A stretch of DNA of 9,296 nt from NCBI GenBank assembly GCA_005788935.1, contig SYAK01000537.1, positions 1-9,296 on the forward strand, given 5' to 3'. The notes beneath the pieces are model-generated. The model was not told the origin of the DNA, made no database searches, and saw only the letters and a program-made list of their open reading frames with translations. How positions within the stretch are numbered: position 1 is the stretch's first letter; each line of letters opens with the position of its first letter. Both the position numbers and the translations under genes were made by a program. This document shows, in pieces, positions 1 through 6,300 of this stretch. This stretch comes from Pseudomonadota bacterium. GTDB lineage: Bacteria > Myxococcota > UBA9042 > PHBI01.

Positions 1-906
1 CGCGAAGCCCTCCACGCGTCCCTCCACGCGTCCCTCCACGCGTCCCTCCACGCGTCCCTCCACGCGTCCCTCCACGCGTCCCTCCACGCGTCCCTTCTCG
101 ATGGCCTGCTCCCATGCGTTCATGGCGATCTCCGTGGTTCTGGTGGCGTTCGCGGCCCTGAGGATTCGAACCACCGGCACCGCGTCATCCTGCCTGACAG
201 TGTAGACGTAGCGCGAGAAGGCGTCGAGGATGGGTTCCGATTCGGGGCCCGCCCGCTCCGGATCGACGCGGTAGAGGATCCCGAGCCAGGGGGCGGTCTC
301 GAGGTGCCTCAGGAAGTCGTCGCTCCGCATGTAGTCCAGCGCGAGGCGCACGAGGCGCACCAGGTCGGGGCCGCGGTAGGCGTCCGGGTGCGGCGGGCGG
401 CGCTGCTCGAGGACGTAGCGGAAGTCCGGGATGAAGGGGGCGACCAACGGCCGCGCCGCCGCTGGGAGGCGCATCCAGTCTGCGAAGGACTCCGGTGCGG
501 TCCACGGTGTCTCGCCGTGATAGAGGACGACCGGGATGACGGGCACGGGCCGCTGATGGCGACCGTCGTCGAGCTGCGCCTTGATGAGGTCGCGCATGTA
601 CGTCAGCAGCCGCAGCGGCATCTGCCCGTCGGGTGTGCTCTGGTGCTCAAAGAGGATCGCGATCTCGAGCGGCTGAGGCGCTTCTTCCGGGGCGACCTCG
701 AGCATGGCCGAGAACACGAGGTCCGCCTCGCGCTGCGAGCCGTCCTCATTCCTGAAGCGGCCGTTCACCCAGGTCAGCGTCTCCCAGCGGATGGCGGCGG
801 CGAGGTCCTGCGGCAGGTAGGCCTGCAGGAAGCCGGCGGCCTCCCTCGGGCGCGAAAACACTTCTTTAAAGAATGTATCGTGTGGGTTTGAGGGCGTGCC
901 GGCCAT
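1..906 (-). CDS. Rpn-family PD-(D/E)XK nuclease (recombination-promoting nuclease / putative transposase), 3' end outside window
   Basis: The frame is open from ATG at 906-904 to the left edge (302 codons, no stop), so the C-terminus is missing. It begins MAGTPSNPHDTFFKEVF, the HD-x-x-FK opening typical of Rpn / transposase_31 proteins, followed by YLP (residues 30-32). The likely PD-(D/E)XK active site is Asp62 in READLVF and Glu87-His88-Gln89 in ILFEHQS, matching the family's 'D...E-x-Q' core. VIPVVLYHGETPW (about 120-132) is the other recognisable family block. Known: E. coli Rpn proteins are DNA endonucleases that stimulate RecA-independent recombination, and some act in phage defence. 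The catalytic domain fills roughly residues 1-200 and a helical C-terminal part follows. Residues 272-299 are seven GRVE repeats. Upstream of the ATG the coding strand is pyrimidine-rich (CTACCCTCCTCCCC), so no Shine-Dalgarno is visible; initiation may be weak or leaderless. The gene is transcribed away from tamA. Family call is confident; the biological role here is not known. Confidence 0.93.
   Translation of the reverse strand, partial: MAGTPSNPHDTFFKEVFSRPREAAGFLQAYLPQDLAAAIRWETLTWVNGRFRNEDGSQREADLVFSAMLEVAPEEAPQPLEIAILFEHQSTPDGQMPLRLLTYMRDLIKAQLDDGRHQRPVPVIPVVLYHGETPWTAPESFADWMRLPAAARPLVAPFIPDFRYVLEQRRPPHPDAYRGPDLVRLVRLALDYMRSDDFLRHLETAPWLGILYRVDPERAGPESEPILDAFSRYVYTVRQDDAVPVVRILRAANATRTTEIAMNAWEQAIEKGRVEGRVEGRVEGRVEGRVEGRVEGRVEGFA
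10..93. repeat. Perfect 12-bp tandem repeat, seven copies, coding for (GRVE)7 in the Rpn protein
   Basis: CTCCACGCGTCC (GGACGCGTGGAG on the coding strand) repeats seven times without a mismatch. Each unit is four codons, Gly-Arg-Val-Glu, so gain or loss of units keeps the frame. The array ends at Gly-Phe-Ala (1-9), after which the window stops. Each unit contains the palindrome ACGCGT. Glycine-charged tetrapeptide tails of this kind are seen at the C-terminus of many Rpn-family proteins. Perfect identity at DNA level, including synonymous positions, indicates recent expansion, most simply by replication slippage (inference). Confidence 0.97.
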
Positions 907-1056
907 GGGGAGGAGGGTAGGTGGTATCTGAGCGCGTGTCCAGTTGGGGCGCGCGGTCGGTTGGGATCAGGCAGGGCCCTTTGGGCGCTCCATCGGTGGT
1001 CGGGTCCGTCGTCGCGCGAGGCGCCCCATGCGCGCTTGCTGTCGAGGATCCACGCC

Positions 1057-1076
1057 AGGCTTGTCGAGGCTTGTCG
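1057..1076. repeat. 10-bp direct repeat upstream of tamA
   Basis: AGGCTTGTCG occurs twice back to back (1057-1066 and 1067-1076), about 100 bp before the tamA start. A looser relative, GCTTGCTGTCGAGG, lies just upstream. Tandem half-sites can be regulator-binding sites, but nothing else supports that here; it may be a chance or slippage duplication. Confidence 0.4.
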
Positions 1077-1082
1077 TGGGAG

Positions 1083-1105
1083 GACGCAGGCGACGGGCCT
1101 GCGTC
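1083..1105. promoter_or_regulatory. 8-bp perfect inverted repeat in the tamA leader
   Basis: GACGCAGG (1083-1090) and CCTGCGTC (1098-1105) are exact reverse complements separated by 7 nt. An alternative overlapping stem, GGCGAC (1089-1094) with GTCGCC (1103-1108), could also form. No T-tract follows, so an intrinsic terminator is unlikely. It could be an operator or a leader-RNA hairpin about 75 nt upstream of the tamA start. Function is inference only. Confidence 0.35.
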
Positions 1106-1174
1106 GCCGTCAGGGGCGTGGGTTTGGCGCCCGTCCGATGACGCTGTCGCTTTCCGCCTGCGCCAAGTTGCGGC

Positions 1175-1178
1175 AGGA
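1175..1178 (+). promoter_or_regulatory. Shine-Dalgarno AGGA that favours GTG 1187 as tamA start
   Basis: AGGA sits 8 nt upstream of an in-frame GTG at 1187-1189, an ideal spacing. The first ATG (1178-1180) overlaps this motif and has no Shine-Dalgarno of its own in 1166-1173 (AGTTGCGG). Starting at GTG 1187 removes only three residues (MSP) and leaves the signal peptide intact. Confidence 0.5.
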
Positions 1179-3391
1179 TGAGCCCCGTGAGCGGGAATCG
1201 TGCCATCAGCGTCGCGCGCCTGCAGCGGCCCGTGGCGGTCTCGCTGCTGGTGGCGTCGTGCCTGTGGGGCTGCAGGCCCTGGGTGCGCTTCGGCGACCTC
1301 CAGGGGCCCGCGGGGGCGCGTGTCCTCGTCGACGTGGAGGTTGAGGCGGAGGACGCGAAGCCCCCCGTCGGCGCTCGCCCCGACGCCCTGTCCGACGGGG
1401 TGGCCGGCGAGGTGGCCTTCCTGCCCGTGCCGTCGGTTCCCGCGTCCGACGTCGCCTCAGAGCTCGAGTCCCAGGCCCAGTCGGCCTCGGTGCCGGGGGC
1501 CGAGGCCCTCGCCGACCCGAGTCGCCTCGGCGTTGACACTCGCCGGATCGCCAGCATCTATCAGGCACGCGGCTACTTCGATGCGCGAACGGCCGCCTGG
1601 GGGATCGTCGAACTGCCCGGCGACCGCGCCAAGGCGAGGCTGCGCGTCACCGAGGGGGCGCCGACTCGCCTGGTCGGGGTGGAATTCCGCGGCCTCGTTC
1701 CCCCCGAAGATGACCCCGAGGCCGCCGCTATCCTCAGGCGTCTGGCCGCGCGCTTGCCGCGGCTCACGCAGGTCCGGGTTGGCGCGATCTGGACCGAGGA
1801 GGCGTGGGTCGACGCCCTCGCGCTCGTCCGACGAACCTTCCGTGCGGCTGGCTTTGTGGACGCCGAGGTCTCGGGGGACACGTGGGTGAGCGAGACGGGG
1901 CTTGGGGCGCAGGCGCTCTTCCGCATCGACCATGGTCGCATCGCCCGCTTCACCGGGTCCTGGAAGGCCCTCGGCGCCGCGATGGCCGACTCGGCGCGGA
2001 TCTGGCGCCGGGTGGCCCTGCCAGTCGGGGCCATCCTCGACGCGCGCACCCTTGAGGCGGCCGAGCAGCGCCTGTTCGACCTCGGACCCTTCATGTACGT
2101 CCGCCTCCGCCCGGAGCGACGACGCATCATGCCCGACCTCTTGCGCACTGGCCTCCTGGGCCTCGAGCCCGTGGTGGCGCGTCCCGAAGGGGCTGACGCC
2201 AGCCCCGCCGCGCCCCCTCGGGCGGGCCCGGTCAGCGACGTATCCGACACGGTCCGGCACGACCTCGTCGTCGAGGTCCGTGAGAGCGCGCCGTGGGACC
2301 TCGACCTCGGCGTCGGGGCCCGGACCGACAGCACGTTGCTATCGCTCGAGCTGCCGCTCGCATTCAACCATCGGAATGTATTTGGAGACCTGGTTTCGCT
2401 TCACGCCGAGGGGCGCCCCGCGCTCGTCTTCCCCGACGTGTATGCGAAGGGCGCCGAGGACACGCGCTTCGGCGGGCTCGCTCGCGTCACGCTCTCGATT
2501 CCGACCTTCGTCGCCGAGGCGTTGCGGTTCGACGCGACGACGAACTACCTCCGCGACGTGACCCAGGGCGCAAGCATCGAGGAGCTCTCCGGAGCCCTCG
2601 GCTGGTCCCTGCGCCTCGGACGCGCCACCAACGTCCGCGCGGGCTGGAACCTGAGCTACACCAACTACGTCGACGCAGCCGTCTTCGACCTGTTGACAGA
2701 GGGTCAGACCCTCGAGGCGCTGTCGCTACGCCTTCGCCGCACCGACCGCCTCGCCTGGCTCGGAGCGAGCCTCGTCCATGACACGCGCGACAGCATCTTC
2801 GAGGCCCGCCGCGGTCTCTTCGCGTCGGTTTCGCTCGACCTCGCGACCCCGTGGGTGGGTTCGCGCGCGCCCTTCGAGCGGTTCGTTGTCGAGGGGCGAA
2901 CCTACCTCACGCCGACCTTTGCGCCACGCCTCACGCTCGCGCTGAGGGCGCGGGCCGGGGGGCTCGGTTTCCTCGGAGGCACGGGGACTTCGGAGGTGGC
3001 GCGCCTGAAGGCGGGAGGCCAGTCATCGATGCGCGGTTTCCCGTCGAACCGACTCGGCGACTACCTGTGCGTGCGCGACGTGGCTGGCGACGGGACGCCC
3101 ATCAACGGGGCCTGCGGCGAGGGTCTGCTCGACCGCCTCTACGTGGGTGGCAATCTCCTCTTCGAGGCCAACGCCGAGTTGCGGCTGCGACTTGGCGACT
3201 TCGGACTCGTGGCCTTCCTGGACGTCGGGCAGCTCTGGAACCGGCTCGCGGACCTGTCTGTGGCGGACCTGCAGGTGGCCGTCGGACCTGGGCTGCGTTA
3301 TGTGACACCGATTGGTCCGCTGCGGCTCGACCTCGGCTTTCTGGTCGGCGGCGGGCGGCAGTTCCACATCGGTCTCGGGCAGGCCTTCTGA
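1178..3391 (+). CDS. tamA: TamA-like Omp85/BamA-superfamily outer-membrane protein
   Basis: 737 aa (734 if started at GTG 1187). The N-terminus has basic residues and a hydrophobic stretch ending LLVASCLWGC, a Sec signal with possible lipobox cysteines C28 (VAS-C) or C32. Three POTRA domains follow: about 36-162 (with IYQARGYFDA), about 164-253 (LVGVEFRGL...FRAAGFVDAEV) and about 254-370 (RRVALPVGAILDA, LFDLGPF, VVEVRES). The barrel runs from about 371 to 737. It carries the Omp85 block HDTRDS...RRGLF (535 onward), the lid-loop motif MRGF (618-621), the near-terminal block YVTPIGPLRLDLGF, and a C-terminal Phe as expected of a beta-signal. It is longer than E. coli TamA (577 aa), through an Ala/Pro-rich N-terminal linker, a loop in POTRA 3 and a lid-loop insertion with two cysteines. 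Three POTRAs plus the adjacent tamB argue for TamA over BamA (usually five POTRAs). Role: outer-membrane half of the TAM complex for outer-membrane biogenesis. Confidence 0.92.
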   Translation: MSPVSGNRAISVARLQRPVAVSLLVASCLWGCRPWVRFGDLQGPAGARVLVDVEVEAEDAKPPVGARPDALSDGVAGEVAFLPVPSVPASDVASELESQAQSASVPGAEALADPSRLGVDTRRIASIYQARGYFDARTAAWGIVELPGDRAKARLRVTEGAPTRLVGVEFRGLVPPEDDPEAAAILRRLAARLPRLTQVRVGAIWTEEAWVDALALVRRTFRAAGFVDAEVSGDTWVSETGLGAQALFRIDHGRIARFTGSWKALGAAMADSARIWRRVALPVGAILDARTLEAAEQRLFDLGPFMYVRLRPERRRIMPDLLRTGLLGLEPVVARPEGADASPAAPPRAGPVSDVSDTVRHDLVVEVRESAPWDLDLGVGARTDSTLLSLELPLAFNHRNVFGDLVSLHAEGRPALVFPDVYAKGAEDTRFGGLARVTLSIPTFVAEALRFDATTNYLRDVTQGASIEELSGALGWSLRLGRATNVRAGWNLSYTNYVDAAVFDLLTEGQTLEALSLRLRRTDRLAWLGASLVHDTRDSIFEARRGLFASVSLDLATPWVGSRAPFERFVVEGRTYLTPTFAPRLTLALRARAGGLGFLGGTGTSEVARLKAGGQSSMRGFPSNRLGDYLCVRDVAGDGTPINGACGEGLLDRLYVGGNLLFEANAELRLRLGDFGLVAFLDVGQLWNRLADLSVADLQVAVGPGLRYVTPIGPLRLDLGFLVGGGRQFHIGLGQAF

Positions 3392-3393
3392 TG
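3389..3393 (+). promoter_or_regulatory. tamA stop / tamB start overlap (TGATG)
   Basis: The tamA stop TGA (3389-3391) shares its A with the tamB ATG (3391-3393). AGG at 3381-3383, inside the last tamA codons, lies 7 nt before the ATG and can serve as a Shine-Dalgarno. This arrangement is typical of translational coupling and fixes the tamB start. Confidence 0.8.
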
Positions 3394-6300
3394 GGCCTTG
3401 AACCCCCGAGTCGCCCCGTCGGGCGCTTTGCACGTGTGGCGCAATGCGTTGCAATTGCAATGATCGGAGCGGTGGGGTTCGTTGGCGGCGTGCTCGCGGC
3501 CCTGCAGGCGGAGGCGGTGCAGGACGGCGTCAGGCGCATCGGCGTCAGCCAGGCCAACGCCCTCTTCGAGGGGCGGATTTCGGTCGAGCGGCTCGGAGGA
3601 AACCTGCCCTTTGATGTGACCCTCGAGGGGGTCGCCATTTACGGGGCCGACGGTGCGGAGATCATTGCCGTTGAAAAGATCTCCGCCGAGCTCGACCCCT
3701 TCGCGCTCCTCGCGCAACGGGTCGCTGTCTCGGAGGTCCGGGTCGAGCGGCCGCGAGGCGTCCTGATGCGGCCGCGCGAAGGCGGAGGCGCCGACATTCC
3801 GCTCGCGAGGGCGTTCGCGCTCCGGGTCCCCGTTCCGGACGACCCGACACCGTCGCCCTGGGAGGTCGACGTGAAGCGGGTGGTGCTCGAGGACGGTGCG
3901 CTCGACGGCCTGCTGCCGGACGGCACCCTGCACGCCCGCGGGCTCGGCCTCTCCTTCGTCTTCGCCCTTGATCCGCGCGGCCTCCGCTGGCGGGACCTGC
4001 ACGTCGACGTCGAACGCCTCGAGAGCCCGACGCTGAGCTGGCTCCTCGACGGGCACGCGCTGGCACTTCGGACGGACGGGCGGATCGATCCGGAGGGTCT
4101 GCACGTGGACCGCCTGAACCTGCAGGTCGGCCCGCACGGTCTCGAGGCGCAGGGGGCCATGTCCTTGGGTCCGGAGCTCGACGGCGTGCTCGAGATCGCC
4201 GCGTTGAGCATCGCCGATGCGCCTCGGGGGCTGCTCGCGCGGGCCCTGCCCGGGGGCGCATCGGGCCGGGCGCGGGTCGTCCACGCGGGCGGGGAGGTCG
4301 TCGCGACGGGAGAGCTGCACGGAAGGCATGGCGTCCTCGAACTCTCGGCCCACGCGGCGCAGAAGGCGGCAGGCGGCCTCGGAGGCTGGTTCGTCTCGGT
4401 CGGCGGGTCGGGTCGGGTAGCCCCGGTGCGGGCCGAAGGTGACGCGGCCGAGGCGCGGGAGGTCCGCGGGGTGATGTCCTTCGTCGCGCATGGGTTCGGG
4501 CTGCCAGGGGACGCAGCGCATCGGTTGCAGGCCGACCTCGACATCGTGGCCGTCACGCCGGACGGGACGGTCGGGCACGCGACCGTCGAGGGGCGCTTCC
4601 TGCCACAGCGCCGGCCGCTCCGGGACGGCTGGGGGCTGCGCGTGTGGGTCGACGACATGGGGCTGCAGCCATGGCTCGGTCTGCTCGGCGAGCCGGACAT
4701 CGAGGGGCGCCTCGACCAGGCGTCGTTGCGCGGGCTCGTTCTGCAGGGCGGGCCGGGCGGGTTCGAGTTGACCGTCGGAAGCGGCGTCAAGGGGCGCGCG
4801 CGCGGGACGCTTAGGGCGGGCGGGCTCGGGCCTGTGTCGCTCGAACAGCTGGATCTTCGTCTCGAGAGCCGCTGGGACGGCGTCGAGCTGCCCGAGCTCG
4901 CGTTCCGCCTGAAGACCGGCGCGGTCGCGGCGGCCGGTCTCGAGGCCGAGGCGACGGCCGCCGTGCTCTTCCGGGGCCATGCCGACGCGGAGGGGCTGGG
5001 GTTCGGCGGCGAGATTTCCGCGCGTGAGGTCCGTGGGCACGGGCTGCATCTGGCGGAGGCGCAAATGCCCGTCGACCTGGCGTTGTCACCCGACTTCGGT
5101 CTCGTCGAGGCGACCGCGCGGCCGGAGTTGTCGCAGGTCAGCCTCGAAGGCGGCAGGGCGGCGGAGCTGCTCGCGGGCGTCTTCACGGTACGGCCGACCG
5201 AGGATGGGCATTCGCTGGAAAGCAGATTGTCGGTATCGGGTGTCACAGGCCCGCACGCGATCCTTCGGCACGCCGAGGTCGAGGCGACCGCGCGATGGCC
5301 AGGCGAGGTCCCGTCGGCGTCATCCCCGCTCGAGGGGGACGTGCGGCTGCGGCTCGCGGCGTTGGCGCTCGGGTCGGTCGCGCCGCAGGTTCAGGCCGAG
5401 TCGGCCCGGGTCTCGGCCCGGGTCAACGCGGCGGAGGGGGTGCTCGGCCCGGTGCGGTTCGAGGGGGAGGCGGAAGTCGCCCGGCTCGAGGCGCCCGAGG
5501 GAGCGACGGCGCAGGCGGCGACGACCTTTGCCGGGGTGCTCCCGGGGGGTCCGGGGAGGCCTTTGGCGCTCGCAGGGCAGGGGAGCGTGTCGGGGCTCGC
5601 CCTGAAGGTGCCGGAGGTCCTCGCAGGGCGGGTCTTCGAGCGCGTGGCTGCAGCGTGGCGTCTCGGGTCGGGACGCGTCACGGCGAGGCTCGACGCGGCG
5701 CTCGATGCGGTGTTTGCGCTCGCAGCCGAAGGCGAGGTGGACCTCGCGCGAGGGACAGCGGATCTGAAGGCGCTCGCGCTGAGGGACCGTGAGACGGGGC
5801 GGGCGCTGGTGGAGGCTCAGTCGGTCACGGTATCAGATACTCGCATTGCGGCTGAAAGCCTGATCATCCGACCACGGGCGCCGGACTCGGGCGAGGTCAC
5901 GGGGAGGCTCGCGCTGAACCTGCCGCGGGTGGCGGCTCGAGCGGCCGTAGGGCCCGAGCCGGCCTCGGTGGAGGCGAAGCTGCTGCTCGCGGAGTTGGAT
6001 CTGGCCGAGCTGGCAGCCACGATCGACAGTGTTCTAGGCAAGGCGTTGCTTGCGGGCCGTGGCATTGGCGGCACCTTGTCCGGCAGCCTCGGCCTGACTG
6101 GGCCCCTCTCAGGTCCGACCTGCTCGGCGAGTGTCGCGTTGCGGGCCGGTCGAGCGCTCGGGTCTCCGACGGGAGCGATCGTTCTCGAGTCGGGACCGGA
6201 CGGCACTGCGGTGCGCGTCGAGGGGCGATGGCGTGGGGCGTCGGGCGGACTCGACCTCAACGGACGATTGCCAGCGGTGCTGTCCCTCGCGCCACCCGGA

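Larger units (their letters stand above)
907..1177. other. Divergent intergenic region between the rpn-family gene and tamA
   Basis: This 271-bp stretch must hold the promoters of both divergent genes. I see no good sigma-70 -35/-10 pair on either strand; it stays GC-rich throughout. It holds a purine-rich run at 907-917 (GGGGAGGAGGG, plus strand), a 10-bp direct repeat at 1057-1076, an 8-bp inverted repeat at 1083-1105, and a weaker 5-bp stem GGGCG/CGCCC at 1114-1118/1128-1132. A 86-codon plus-strand frame (921-1181) crosses it, but its codon use looks non-coding. Confidence 0.7.

Noticed and set aside
161..172. AGGATTCGAACC, resembling the reverse complement of a tRNA T-loop
   Set aside because: The flanking T-stem does not pair fully (GGTGG with CCTCA), no other tRNA arms are seen, and the bases encode part of the Rpn protein (VVRILRA).
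304..891. 195-codon plus-strand frame opposite the rpn-family gene
   Set aside because: The minus strand carries the family-specific motifs HDTFFK, D62 and EHQ; the plus-strand peptide resembles nothing.
2851..3390. Open frame continuing the tamB frame 180 codons upstream of 3391
   Set aside because: It lies entirely inside the tamA barrel region, which is confidently coding in another frame. The anchor and typical TamB N-terminus begin at ATG 3391, with TGATG coupling.
5830..5840. GTATC-A-GATAC palindrome inside tamB
   Set aside because: Short (5-bp arms), deep inside a coding sequence and without any supporting context; expected by chance in several kilobases.
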